The translations under genes were made by a program, and so were the position numbers. From Nocardioides antri (GTDB taxonomy: Bacteria > Actinomycetota > Actinomycetes > Propionibacteriales > Nocardioidaceae), in assembly GCF_008373765.1 (NCBI RefSeq), contig NZ_VUJW01000003.1:744001-808000 (forward strand): 64,000 nt of DNA. Direction: 5' to 3'. The notes beneath the pieces were generated by a model. The model searched no databases. It worked only from the letters and a program-made list of their open reading frames with translations, and was not told the DNA's origin. Positions 8,482-16,724 of this stretch are shown piece after piece; the stretch's first letter is position 1; each line of letters opens with the position of its first letter.

Positions 8482-9519
8482 TCACGACGCCTTCTTGCGG
8501 CGGCCCTTGCCCTTCCCTGCGTCGGCGATCGCGGCGGCGAGCTCGTCGGCGCTCATGCTGGAGCGGCCGGGGATGTCCAGCTCCTGCGCCCGGTCGTAGA
8601 GCTCCTTCTTCGACGCCTTCGCCGACTTCGCCGATTTCGCCGACTTCGACGACTGCTTCGAGTCCTTCTTGCCGTCCTCGGCGCCGGCCTTGCGGGTCTT
8701 CAGCTTGTCCATCCGGTGGGCGTTGCCCGCCCGGTGGCTCTTGGCCTGGTCGACGGAGGCCTGGAGCGCGGCCAAGAGGTCGACGACCTTCTCCGAGGTC
8801 TCCTCGGTGGTCTCCTCCCGCACGATCTCGCGGTCGTTCTTCTTGGCGTTGACGAGTTTCTTGACGCGGTCGGTGTAGGTGTCGCGGTAGTTCTCCGGCT
8901 TCCACTTCGTGGTGAGCGACTCGACCAGCTGGACGGCCATGTCGAGGTCCTTGGGCGACACCTTGGTCTGCTTCGGCAGGTTGTCGAGCTCCTTGGCCGG
9001 GTCGCGGACCTCGTCGGCGAAGTGCATGGTCTCCAGCACGAGCACGCCGTCGTACGGACGGATCGCGGCGAGGTACTGCTTGCCGCGCATGACGAACGTC
9101 GCGACGCCGATCCGCTCAGCCTTCTCCATCGCCTTGACCAGCAGCGCGTACGGCTTCTTGGCCGTGTCATCGGCCGGCGCGAGGTAGTAGGACTTCTGGT
9201 AGTAGATCGGGTCGATCTCGGCTGCGTCGACGAAGTCGCTGATGTCGATGGTGCGGCTCCGGCCGGGCTCGACCGACTCCAGCTCCTCCTGGGTGAGCAT
9301 CACGTAGTCGCCGTCGCCGACCTCGGCGCCCTTGACGACGTCGCCGTACGCGACCTCCTCGCCGGTCTTCTCGTTGACGCGCTCGTTGCGGACCCGGTTG
9401 GACGTCCCCTTCTGGAACTGGTGGAAGTGGACCTTGTGGTCCTGCGTCGCCGAGAACAGCCGGACCGGCACGTTCACCAGCCCGAACGAGACCGAGCCAC
9501 TCCAGATCGACCGTGCCAT
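8482..9519 (-). CDS. ku: Ku protein (non-homologous end joining)
   Basis: Bacterial Ku, a ring-shaped homodimer that binds double-strand DNA ends and recruits LigD. The N-terminus MARSIWSGSVSFGLVNVPVRL is the family hallmark, and the Ku core (about residues 1-250) is complete, with IDISDFVDAAEIDPIYY and ERIGVATFVMRGKQYL. At 345 residues it is longer than minimal Ku. It has a Lys/Ser-rich linker with SAKSAKSAK repeats, a SAP-like helix pair (KKELYDRAQELDIPGRSSMS) and a basic tail GKGRRKKAS, the kind of C-terminus known to bind DNA. ATG 9519 is chosen because AGGAGG lies 8 bases upstream; GTG 9528 has no room for a ribosome site. No ligD gene is in the window. Confidence 0.96.
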   Translation of the reverse strand: MARSIWSGSVSFGLVNVPVRLFSATQDHKVHFHQFQKGTSNRVRNERVNEKTGEEVAYGDVVKGAEVGDGDYVMLTQEELESVEPGRSRTIDISDFVDAAEIDPIYYQKSYYLAPADDTAKKPYALLVKAMEKAERIGVATFVMRGKQYLAAIRPYDGVLVLETMHFADEVRDPAKELDNLPKQTKVSPKDLDMAVQLVESLTTKWKPENYRDTYTDRVKKLVNAKKNDREIVREETTEETSEKVVDLLAALQASVDQAKSHRAGNAHRMDKLKTRKAGAEDGKKDSKQSSKSAKSAKSAKASKKELYDRAQELDIPGRSSMSADELAAAIADAGKGKGRRKKAS

Positions 9520-9579
9520 GGCACCCACCTCCTGCTCGATCCAGCGGTACCCGTGGCGGCGCCGCGGTAGACCGGCAGG

Positions 9580-10590
9580 TCAGGGAGCGAGCGACGCGGT
9601 GATCTCCTTCGCCGGGATGCTCCGGGCATCGGCGAACCCCGTGCCGGCCCACAGGTGCGCGACCTGGGCATCGCCGGCGGCCACCGCCGCCGCGCGCAGC
9701 GGAGCCGTGACGTGGTGGAGGTGCGGGTAGCCCGCCGGAGCGTCGTCGTGCTCCGCCATGAACCGGTTCGCCACGCCGCGCGCCCACCGTCCGGTGTAGG
9801 CGCGCGTCAGCGCGGTGGTCGTGAAGTCCGGGTCGGTCAGCGCTGCCCGGTGCACCGGGTTGGTGCCCGCCTCGTCGGCGAGGAGGTACGCCGTGCCGAC
9901 CTGTGCCGCGACCGCGCCACGCTCCAGCACGGATGCCACGTCGCGCGCCGTGGTCACGCCACCGCCGACCGCCACCGGCACCGCGACCTCGGCCACGACC
10001 GCCGACACCAGGTCGAGCAGCGGGGTCTGGTCAGGGTGCGCGTCGAGGTCCCACGTGCCGCGGTGACCACCGGCGTCCGGGCCCTGCACCGCCAGGGACG
10101 CCGCTCCTCGGGCGACCGCCTCGCGGGCCTCGGCGACCGAGGTCACCGTGACCGCGGTGAGGACGTCATGCTTCGCGAGCGTGCGGAGCACCTCGGCGCT
10201 CGGGCAGCCGAAGGTGAACGAGACCGCGGCCGGGCGCACGTCGAGCACCACCTGGAGCTTCCCCTGCCAGTCGTCGTCGTCCCAGCGCGGCTCCCCCAGG
10301 TCGGCGCCGAGCCGGGCGGCCTCCGCCTCCAGCGACCGGATGTACGCGTCGAGTCGCGTCGGGTCGGGCTCGTACGGCTCGACGAGGAACAGGTTGACGC
10401 CGTACGGCGCGGAGCTGGTGGCGCGCACCTCCTCGATCTCCGCCGCCATCCTGTCGGCGCTCTTGTAGCCGGCGGCCAGGAAGCCGAGGCCACCGGCGTC
10501 GGAGACAGCGGCCGCGAGGGCGGGCGTCGAGGGCCCGCCGGCCATCGGCGCGCCGACCACGGGGATCGCCAGGTCGCGCAGGTCGAGCAC
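9580..10590 (-). CDS. Nitronate monooxygenase (2-nitropropane dioxygenase family)
   Basis: FMN-dependent TIM-barrel oxygenase of 336 residues that oxidises alkyl nitronates or related toxic anions. Typical blocks are PVVGAPMAGGPSTPALAAAV at the start, GGLGFLAAGYKS, VSFTFGCPSAEVLRTL, VQGPDAGGHRGTW (flavin and substrate loop with the His of GGHRG) and VPVAVGGGVTTARDV. The start is GTG 10590. It lies 60 bases upstream of ku on the same strand, but there is no obvious functional link. The physiological substrate is unknown, as for most of this family. Confidence 0.9.
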   Translation of the reverse strand: MLDLRDLAIPVVGAPMAGGPSTPALAAAVSDAGGLGFLAAGYKSADRMAAEIEEVRATSSAPYGVNLFLVEPYEPDPTRLDAYIRSLEAEAARLGADLGEPRWDDDDWQGKLQVVLDVRPAAVSFTFGCPSAEVLRTLAKHDVLTAVTVTSVAEAREAVARGAASLAVQGPDAGGHRGTWDLDAHPDQTPLLDLVSAVVAEVAVPVAVGGGVTTARDVASVLERGAVAAQVGTAYLLADEAGTNPVHRAALTDPDFTTTALTRAYTGRWARGVANRFMAEHDDAPAGYPHLHHVTAPLRAAAVAAGDAQVAHLWAGTGFADARSIPAKEITASLAP

Positions 10591-10652
10591 TCTTTCAGGC
10601 TAGCGACCTGCCGGACCCGGGTGACGGGGCGCGGAGCGGGTACGGCACTCCC

Positions 10653-11009
10653 ATGAGCCAGACACCGGAGGACGAGCAGCGCATCGCAGGACGGTCGGAC
10701 CTGTTGCCCGAGGAGGAGCAGGCCGGCAGCGAGGACCGGGAGGCCCAGGCCGAGGCGATCCTCGAGGAGTCCGACGAGCGGGTCGACGACCCGGAGGGCA
10801 CCCGGCGCGAGAGCACCCAGACACCCGGCCCGTCCGACGATGCCGCAGTCTCCGAGGTGGGCCGGATGGACCCCGCGGACGCGGACACCCCGATCGCGGA
10901 CGGCGACGCCGCCGCGAGCTATCCCACCAGCGAGAGCGGCGAGGCACAGGAGCCCGAGCCCGAGGCGGGCCCGAACGCCAACCCCCACCGGGACGAGGAC
11001 ACCCGCTGA
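10653..11009 (+). CDS. Small acidic, probably disordered protein of unknown function
   Basis: A 118-residue protein dominated by Glu, Asp, Pro, Ser and Ala, with no hydrophobic core, no cysteine and no membrane segment. It contains EAQAEAILEESDERVDDPEG, a pattern recalled from small actinobacterial proteins annotated only as hypothetical. It is transcribed divergently from the nitronate monooxygenase with a 62-base gap. Codon use is typical of the window, which supports a real gene. No function is proposed. Confidence 0.65.
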   Translation: MSQTPEDEQRIAGRSDLLPEEEQAGSEDREAQAEAILEESDERVDDPEGTRRESTQTPGPSDDAAVSEVGRMDPADADTPIADGDAAASYPTSESGEAQEPEPEAGPNANPHRDEDTR

Positions 11010-11016
11010 GAGCTTG

Positions 11017-11442
11017 TCAGTCCGGCAGGTTCTCGGCGAGCCACTTCTCCCTGCGGCGGGCAGAGGCGCGGGAGAGCCAGGCGTCCTGGATCACCTCGGC
11101 GAGCTCGTCGTAGGTGATCTCGCCGATCCGGCTCGCCCGCAGCAGCACCGACGGATGCCCGTCGAAGTGCGGCGTGGTGAAGAACGGCGAGGAGTCGTCC
11201 TGCACCATCGCGAGCTTCTCGCCCTGGTCGGCCACCCAGATGACGATGACGTCGTCGTACCTCTCGCCGGTGTCGGGGTCGAAGGCGTCGGGCCGCGGGT
11301 TTCGGAAGAAGACGAACGACTTGCCGCCGACCTGGTAGATCGGCCGCTGCTTGGTCCCGGGCTGGACGGTGACGTGGGGCATCGCCTGTGCGATCTCGTG
11401 CACGTCCTCGACCCGGGCCGGCCGGGTGCGCCCTCGCGCCAC
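11017..11442 (-). CDS. MmcQ/YjbR-family protein
   Basis: About 141 residues of the MmcQ/YjbR fold (CyaY-like, proposed nucleic-acid binding). Visible features are an N-terminal helix DVHEIAQAMPHVTV, the strand GGKSFVFFRNPRPD, and the C-terminal DELAEVIQDAWLSRAS with a basic end RRREKWLAENLPD, which is typical of the family. The start is taken as GTG 11442, 4 bases after the stop of the DUF1801 gene upstream on the same strand; the frame is open further up, to 11496, but that would overlap the neighbour. The two genes are likely an operon. The role is unknown. Confidence 0.75.
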   Translation of the reverse strand: MARGRTRPARVEDVHEIAQAMPHVTVQPGTKQRPIYQVGGKSFVFFRNPRPDAFDPDTGERYDDVIVIWVADQGEKLAMVQDDSSPFFTTPHFDGHPSVLLRASRIGEITYDELAEVIQDAWLSRASARRREKWLAENLPD

Positions 11443-11446
11443 GCCC

Positions 11447-11788
11447 TCAGGCCTGGTTGAGCGCGACCGCGTCACGGACCAGCGCGACGAAGGCATCCTC
11501 GTCGAGGTCCGCCCCCTCGCGGAGGTCGATGGCGCGGCGGCTGCCGCCGTCGAGGCCGGCGTTGAAGAGTCCCGCGGGGTCCGGCAGCGACGCTCCCTTG
11601 GCGAAGGTGAGCTTCACCTTGTCCTGGTAGGTCTCCACGGTGCAGATCAGGCCGTCCCGCGAGAACGTCGGAACGCCCTCGGGGTTGGACTCCTTGCGCC
11701 ACTTCGCCTCTTCGACCACATCCGGCTCGGCCCTGACAATGAGGGACCGCACGCGGTCGACCGTCTCGCTCTTCCAGTCACCAGCCAT
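11447..11788 (-). CDS. DUF1801-domain protein
   Basis: A 113-residue DUF1801/YdhG-like protein. Characteristic elements are EAKWRKESNPEGVPTFSRDG, ICTVETYQDKVKLTFAKGAS and a C-terminal helix DEDAFVALVRDAVAL. The family has a small alpha/beta fold and no established biochemical role. It is followed closely by a YjbR-family gene, a pairing that fits two small housekeeping-type proteins of related fold. The ATG start at 11788 follows clear coding sequence. Confidence 0.8.
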   Translation of the reverse strand: MAGDWKSETVDRVRSLIVRAEPDVVEEAKWRKESNPEGVPTFSRDGLICTVETYQDKVKLTFAKGASLPDPAGLFNAGLDGGSRRAIDLREGADLDEDAFVALVRDAVALNQA

Positions 11789-11811
11789 AGGACGACCCTA
11801 CGGTGACGCCG

Positions 11812-12048
11812 CTAGGAGTAGCGGTGGCTCTTCGCAGCGTGCCCGGCTTCGCGGGTGCAGGTGCGCCCGTTCATCGACCGGTGCCCGCAGAGCTCCTCGG
11901 TGGGCGCAGCCGGGGCAGCGGGGCTCGCCTTCTCGCTCTTCGCGGGACGGGCCATCGGCCTCGCCGGCGTCGAGGCGACCGCCGAACCGGTGGACCTGGC
12001 GTTGTAACGGGCCTCCCGCATCGCCCGCAGGGCGGCTTCCTTGCTCAT
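11812..12048 (-). CDS. Small basic protein with C-terminal Cys/His motif
   Basis: A 78-residue protein. It has a helical, basic N-terminus (MSKEAALRAMREARYNARST), a low-complexity Ala/Pro/Ser/Lys middle and a compact C-terminus CGHRSMNGRTCTREAGHAAKSHRYS with two Cys and three His. The Cys/His spacing could form a small zinc site, but this is inference. It has no membrane segment. It stands alone between the DUF1801 gene and the AlkB-like gene on the same strand, about 23 and 48 bases away. No function is assigned. Confidence 0.6.
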   Translation of the reverse strand: MSKEAALRAMREARYNARSTGSAVASTPARPMARPAKSEKASPAAPAAPTEELCGHRSMNGRTCTREAGHAAKSHRYS

Positions 12049-12095
12049 CGCGCATTCACGGGTCCGACCCTAGGCGTCCCCGCCGACACTTTCCC

Positions 12096-12659
12096 TCAGG
12101 CGCGACGCAGCTGCCGGAACGTGACCGACCAGCGCTCCTCCGGCACGGGCGGCACGCTGTGCTGCCACGTCCACCGCGCGGCGCCGGTCAGGACGTACGC
12201 CGACCGGCGGGCCAGCGGCTGCTCGAAGACGCGACGCTCCCCTCCGGCGGCGCGCCGCTGGAAGCGCATCACCGCGTCGGAGCCGAGCGACACCCCGACC
12301 ACGACCGACCCGAACACCCGGGCGTCCCGGTGCCAGCCGATGGTCGCGCCCGGGGGGTACTGCGTCACGAGCGCCTCCACGAACGCAGACGGCTCCGTCC
12401 CCGCCAGGACCGCGGCGCGATCCCGGAGCCGGAGCAGGTAGTCCGGGATCGGCTCGGCCGGTGCCGTGCCCGCCGAGTCGAAGTCGTAGCCCACCCCGAA
12501 GTGCCCCACGCGTCGCCGTGACGCGGCGCCGCGCATCACCACCGGCTCGAGGCCGAGCCCGCGGAACCGGCCCAGCAGGTCCGACTCCTCGGCGGCCGTG
12601 AGCAGGTCTGCCTCGTAGGCGAGCCCCGCCGGTTGCTCCGGCACGCCACGCATCGCCAT
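12096..12659 (-). CDS. AlkB-like Fe(II)/2-oxoglutarate-dependent dioxygenase
   Basis: Putative oxidative demethylase of the AlkB superfamily, about 187 residues. The iron-binding HxD is in IGWHRDARVFG, a distal His follows in WQHSVPP, and the 2-oxoglutarate arginine pair is in RWSVTFRQLRR (R-x5-R). YPPGATIGWHRD and GVSLGSDAVMRFQRR match the family. The substrate may be alkylated DNA or RNA or another molecule; this clade is not diagnosed here. The start is taken at ATG 12659 (or 12653); the frame remains open to 12734 but that region is poor coding sequence and holds an inverted repeat. It is divergent from a small Cys/His-rich gene. Confidence 0.85.
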   Translation of the reverse strand: MAMRGVPEQPAGLAYEADLLTAAEESDLLGRFRGLGLEPVVMRGAASRRRVGHFGVGYDFDSAGTAPAEPIPDYLLRLRDRAAVLAGTEPSAFVEALVTQYPPGATIGWHRDARVFGSVVVGVSLGSDAVMRFQRRAAGGERRVFEQPLARRSAYVLTGAARWTWQHSVPPVPEERWSVTFRQLRRA

Positions 12660-12704
12660 GACTCCAGCCTGCACTCCGTAACGAAACGGATGACTTTCGG
12701 CCAC

Positions 12705-12732
12705 GCCGCAGCAAATCCCGAGATTTTGCGGC
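12705..12732. promoter_or_regulatory. Inverted repeat between divergent alkB-like and small Cys/His gene
   Basis: GCCGCA (12705-12710) pairs with TGCGGC (12727-12732), and AAATC (12713-12717) pairs with GATTT (12722-12726), with a two-base bulge and a CCGA loop. A second inverted repeat, CACCGG (12754-12759) and CCGGTG (12770-12775), lies nearer the plus-strand gene. Their position in the 135-base divergent region suggests an operator or leader structure; no known regulator is recognised. Confidence 0.35.
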
Positions 12733-12794
12733 AACCGAGGGCTTCAATGGAAACACCGGACAACGATGCCCGGTGAAGCAACAGGGGAACGACC

Positions 12795-13061
12795 GTGGAC
12801 CACAACCCGATCAACGTCAACGCCGGCGTGGCGGCGTCCACGATGGCGGCTGCGCATCGGCGCGACCACGAGCACGGACGCGCGGGCGAGACCTGCCACC
12901 CTCACGTCGTCGAGGTCGTCCATCTGGGCGTCCGGGCCGTCTGTGTCTGCCACGACTGCCGTCTCGACTCCGGTTTCCTGCCGCGCCGCGAGGCCGAGGT
13001 GCTGGCCGCCGGGCACCGGGACCTGACCCGTGAGACCAGCGTCAGGCTCTGCACCGCCTGA
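12795..13061 (+). CDS. Small Cys/His-rich protein of unknown function
   Basis: An 88-residue protein with GTG start 12795 and a CAGGGGA ribosome site 7-13 bases upstream. It contains HRRDHEHGRAGETCHPHVVE and then VCVCHDCRLDSGFLP, a C-x-C-x2-C cluster with neighbouring histidines that could bind a metal. The last cysteine is near the end (VRLCTA). The central part resembles the short zinc-finger-like segments of small actinobacterial hypothetical proteins, but no family is recognised. It is divergent from the AlkB-like gene. Confidence 0.55.
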   Translation: MDHNPINVNAGVAASTMAAAHRRDHEHGRAGETCHPHVVEVVHLGVRAVCVCHDCRLDSGFLPRREAEVLAAGHRDLTRETSVRLCTA

Positions 13062-13092
13062 TCCGACTCCACCGTCTGGTCCGACTCCACCG
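13062..13092. repeat. Short tandem direct repeat
   Basis: TCCGACTCCACCG occurs at 13062-13074 and again at 13080-13092, an 18-base period, in the gap before the diguanylate cyclase gene. It may be a regulator binding pair or chance. Confidence 0.4.
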
Positions 13093-13120
13093 CGGACCAC
13101 CGGACGCATAGCCTGGGACG

Positions 13121-14284
13121 GTGCTCGACACAGCGACCCTGCGCGTGGCCTTCGGCGTCGTGGGGTTCTGCGTGGTCGTCCTGTTCTACGGCGTCACCTA
13201 CCGCACCACCCGATCGCCCTACAGCGGGTGGTGGTGCGTCTCGCTGGCCCTCTTCCTGGTCAGCGCGATGCTCTTCCTCTGCAACGGGACCCCGGTGCAG
13301 GTGGTCGCCAACCCGTTGGGCAACACCCTCGCTGTCCTGGGGGCGGGCTGCGTGTGGGCCGCCGCGCGGTCGCTGCGTGCGGCTTCCCTGCCTCGATGGC
13401 AGCTGGCCGTCGCGCCGGCAGTGGTCCTGGTGGCGTCGCTCCTCGACGACCCGGCGCACGACGTCTGGGCCGGCGGCCCGTACTTCCTGGCCGGGATGGC
13501 GACGATGCTCGGCCTCTCGGCGTACGAGCTGGCCCAGACGCTGCGCCCTCCCGGGCCGGGCGGGGGCACGGCGAGGCAGGTGCGGTTCACACTGTGGTCG
13601 CTCACCCTGACCTCAGGGCTGGTCGCCCTGTTCTACCTCCTGCGCGCGGTGGTCTTCGTCGCCGTCGGCCCCGACCACGTCGTGTTCCGGACCGGCTTCG
13701 GGTCGCAGGCCACCACGCTGCTGACGATGGTGCTCCTCGTGGTCGTCACGTTCAGCATGTCGGAGCTGAGCCACGAGCAGCAGACCCTCGAGCTCCGCGA
13801 GCGGGCGAGCCACGACGACCTGACCGGCCTGCTCAACCGGGCGGAGTTCCTGCGCCGGGCGGAGGACGCCTTCGCCACGGGCCGTCGAGGGGCCGGCGCC
13901 GGTGCGCTGATGGTCGCCGACCTCGACGGCTTCAAGGCCCTCAACGACGGCTACGGCCACGCGGCCGGTGACCACGCGCTGCACCGGTTCGCCGCCGCCT
14001 GTCGCGAGGCGGTCGGCGACGACGGGCTGGTCGGCCGGTTGGGCGGCGACGAGTTCGCCCTGCTGCTTCCGGACGGCGACCTCGCCGAGGAGGTCGCCGC
14101 CCGCATCAGCCGGCACCTGCTCGACGGGCCCGACGACCAGCCCACACCGACCGTGAGCTTCGGCGTCGCGCCGGTCGACGCCGCCGTCGGCGTGAAGGAC
14201 ACGATCGTGCGTGCAGACGTGGCTCTCTACCAGGCCAAGGCGGCCGGACGCGACCGCGTGATGCGGTACGACGGCGCCGGCTGA
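13121..14284 (+). CDS. Membrane-bound diguanylate cyclase (GGDEF)
   Basis: Makes cyclic di-GMP from two GTP. Residues 1-215 form about six or seven hydrophobic helices with no recognised sensor name. A short linker and coiled helix (about 216-230) precede the GGDEF domain (about 231-387). The domain starts at DDLTGLLNR, carries the metal Asp in VADLDGFKALND (266-276) and the intact active loop GGDEF (308-312). The usual RxxD inhibitory site just before the loop is absent, so classical product inhibition is not expected. No EAL or HD-GYP domain is fused. GTG 13121 is the start. It converges on lon, with a 15-base gap. Confidence 0.92.
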   Translation: MLDTATLRVAFGVVGFCVVVLFYGVTYRTTRSPYSGWWCVSLALFLVSAMLFLCNGTPVQVVANPLGNTLAVLGAGCVWAAARSLRAASLPRWQLAVAPAVVLVASLLDDPAHDVWAGGPYFLAGMATMLGLSAYELAQTLRPPGPGGGTARQVRFTLWSLTLTSGLVALFYLLRAVVFVAVGPDHVVFRTGFGSQATTLLTMVLLVVVTFSMSELSHEQQTLELRERASHDDLTGLLNRAEFLRRAEDAFATGRRGAGAGALMVADLDGFKALNDGYGHAAGDHALHRFAAACREAVGDDGLVGRLGGDEFALLLPDGDLAEEVAARISRHLLDGPDDQPTPTVSFGVAPVDAAVGVKDTIVRADVALYQAKAAGRDRVMRYDGAG

Positions 14285-14299
14285 CCCGGCCCGACCCGG

Positions 14300-16633
14300 T
14301 CAGGCCGCGGCGTGTGCGCCTGCACCGTTACGAGCCACCTCCAGCGCCCTGCCGAGGATCTCCCGGACGTCGGACACCAGGTGCACCGTGACCGCCTCCA
14401 GCACCTCGGCCGGGACGTCGTCGAGGTCGGGCTCGTTGCGCTGCGGCAGGAAGACCTCGGTCAGGCCGGCCCGCTGGGCTGCGAGCAGCTTCTGCTTCAC
14501 CCCGCCGATCGGCAGCACCCGGCCCGTCAGCGACACCTCGCCGGTCATGCCGACCTCGGCCCGCACGTTGCGGCCGGTGAGCAGCGAGACCAGCGCCGTC
14601 GTCATGGTCACGCCGGCCGACGGCCCGTCCTTGGGTACGGCGCCCGCCGGCACGTGCAGGTGGATCGGCCGGTCGAGCACGGCCGGGTCGATGCCGAGCT
14701 CCGTTGCGTGGGCGCGGACGTAGGACAGCGCGATCTGCGCGGACTCCTTCATCACGTCGCCGAGCTGACCGGTGATGGTCAGCCCGCCGTCAGATGATCG
14801 GTCGCCCGGCAGCGACGACGCCTCGATGTAGAGCACATCGCCACCCATCCCGGTGACGGCCAGGCCGGACGCGACACCGGGCACCGCCGTACGCTCGCGG
14901 GACTCCGGCGTGAACCGCGGCCGGCCCACCAGATCCTTGAGCGAGTCGAGGTCGACGACCGCCGGCAGGTCGCCCAGCGCCACCTTGCGGAACGCCTTCG
15001 CGAGCAGCCGCTCCAGCACCCGGACGCCGGCCTCGCGCGTGTAGTTGGCCGCGAGCTCGCGCAGCGCCTCGTCGGTGACGGTGACCTCGTCGGCCGTGAC
15101 CGCCGCCCGCTCGAGCTGGCGCGGCACCAGGAAGTCGCGCGCGATGGCGACCTTCTCCTCCTCGGTGTAGCCGTCGATGGTGACCAGCTCCATCCGGTCC
15201 AGCAGGGCCGGCGGGATGGTCTCCAGGACGTTGGCGGTCGCGATGAAGAGCACGTCGGACAGGTCGAGGTCGAGCTCGAGGTAGTGGTCGCGGAAGGTGT
15301 GGTTCTGCGCCGGATCCAGCACCTCCAGCAACGCCGCCGCGGGGTCGCCACGGAAGTCGCTGCCGACCTTGTCGACCTCGTCGAGCAGGACGACCGGGTT
15401 GAGGGTGCCGGCCTCCTTGATCGCGCGGACGATGCGACCGGGCAGGGCACCGACGTACGTCCGCCGGTGCCCGCGGATCTCCGCCTCGTCTCGCACGCCG
15501 CCCAGCGCGACCCGGACGAACCTCCGGCCGAGCGCACGGGCGACCGACTCGCCCAACGAGGTCTTGCCGACGCCCGGAGGGCCGGCGAGCAGGATCACCG
15601 CGCCGGAGCCGCGTCCGCCGACGACCGAGAGGCCGCGCTCCTCGCGGCGCGAGCGCACGCCGAGGTACTCGACGATCCGCTCCTTGACCTCGTCGAGGCC
15701 GTGATGGTCGGCGTCGAGGACGGCGCGCGCGTCGACGAGCGAGGCGGCGTCCTGGGTGCGGGTGTTCCACGGCAGCTCCAGGACGGTGTCGAGCCAGGTG
15801 CGGATCCAGCCGCCCTCGGGGCTCTGGTCGCTCGACCGCTCCAGCTTGTCGACCTCGCGCAGCGCGGCCTCACGAACGGCGTCCGGCAGGTCCGCAGCCT
15901 CGACCCGGGCGCGGTAGTCACCCGGACTGCCCGTGCCGTCGGCGTCCTCCTCGCCGAGCTCCTTGCGGATCGCGCGGAGCTGCTCACGCAGGAGGTACTC
16001 CCGGTTGCGCTTCTCGACCGACTCCCGCACGTCCTCGCTGATCTTGTCGCTGACCTCGGCCTCGGCGAGGTAGTCGCCGGTCCACTCGATCAGCAGCGTC
16101 AGCCGCTGCTCGACGTCGGGCGTCTCGAGGAGCTCACGCTTCCTGTCGATGGAGAGGTACGGCGCCCAGCCGGCCGTGTCCGCCAGCGTCGACGGGTCGT
16201 CGATCGCGTTGACGGTGTCGATGATCTGCCACGCCTCGCGCTTCTGCAGGACGGCGACGACGAGCTTCTTGTAGTCGGCGGCGAGCTCCCGGACCCGTGC
16301 CGTCGGCTCCGGGTCCTCGACCGGCTCGACCTCGACCCACAGCGCCGCCCCGGGCCCGGTGACGCCGCTGCCGATCCTGGCGCGTTCACCGGTGCGCAGC
16401 AGCGCAGCGGGGCCGCCGCCGCGGAACTTGCCGACCTTCTCGAGAGCCGCCACGACGCCGTACGACGCGTAGCGGTTGTCCAACCGGGGCGCGACCAGGA
16501 TCTCCTCGAGATCCGCCGCGCGGGCGGCGTCGACCGCCGCCTGGGCCGGCTCGTCGAGCTCGATCGGCACCACCATGCCCGGCAGGAGGACGACGTCGTC
16601 GAGGAACAGGACCGGCAGCCGCTTGAGAGTCAT
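14300..16633 (-). CDS. lon: ATP-dependent endopeptidase La (Lon)
   Basis: Cytosolic AAA+ serine protease of 777 residues that degrades misfolded and regulatory proteins. Its order is an N-terminal substrate domain (about 1-200), a helical linker, an AAA+ module with Walker A GPPGVGKT (351-358) and Walker B VVLLDEVDK, and a C-terminal protease domain. The catalytic dyad is Ser672 in KDGPSAGVTM and Lys715 in GGVKQKLL, with the same spacing as in E. coli Lon. ATG 16633 follows the ribosome site AAAGAGG. A HAIR-like inverted repeat just upstream (16650-16672) suggests HspR heat-shock control, as known for lon in Streptomyces. Confidence 0.97.
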   Translation of the reverse strand: MTLKRLPVLFLDDVVLLPGMVVPIELDEPAQAAVDAARAADLEEILVAPRLDNRYASYGVVAALEKVGKFRGGGPAALLRTGERARIGSGVTGPGAALWVEVEPVEDPEPTARVRELAADYKKLVVAVLQKREAWQIIDTVNAIDDPSTLADTAGWAPYLSIDRKRELLETPDVEQRLTLLIEWTGDYLAEAEVSDKISEDVRESVEKRNREYLLREQLRAIRKELGEEDADGTGSPGDYRARVEAADLPDAVREAALREVDKLERSSDQSPEGGWIRTWLDTVLELPWNTRTQDAASLVDARAVLDADHHGLDEVKERIVEYLGVRSRREERGLSVVGGRGSGAVILLAGPPGVGKTSLGESVARALGRRFVRVALGGVRDEAEIRGHRRTYVGALPGRIVRAIKEAGTLNPVVLLDEVDKVGSDFRGDPAAALLEVLDPAQNHTFRDHYLELDLDLSDVLFIATANVLETIPPALLDRMELVTIDGYTEEEKVAIARDFLVPRQLERAAVTADEVTVTDEALRELAANYTREAGVRVLERLLAKAFRKVALGDLPAVVDLDSLKDLVGRPRFTPESRERTAVPGVASGLAVTGMGGDVLYIEASSLPGDRSSDGGLTITGQLGDVMKESAQIALSYVRAHATELGIDPAVLDRPIHLHVPAGAVPKDGPSAGVTMTTALVSLLTGRNVRAEVGMTGEVSLTGRVLPIGGVKQKLLAAQRAGLTEVFLPQRNEPDLDDVPAEVLEAVTVHLVSDVREILGRALEVARNGAGAHAAA

Positions 16634-16649
16634 GCTGAGCCTCTTTCGA

Positions 16650-16672
16650 AGTTGAGTGATAGAGGCTCAACT
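16650..16672 (-). promoter_or_regulatory. HAIR-like heat-shock operator upstream of lon
   Basis: AGTTGAG (16650-16656) and CTCAACT (16666-16672) form a perfect 7-base inverted repeat. Read as TTGAGT-N7-GCTCAA it matches most of the HspR consensus CTTGAGT-N7-ACTCAAG. It sits 17 bases before the lon start, where a bound repressor would block transcription. Confidence 0.7.
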
Positions 16673-16724
16673 CCGCGGCTGCCGGGTCCCTTCCTCCCGA
16701 CGTTTCGCTGGTGGCGAACGCGCT

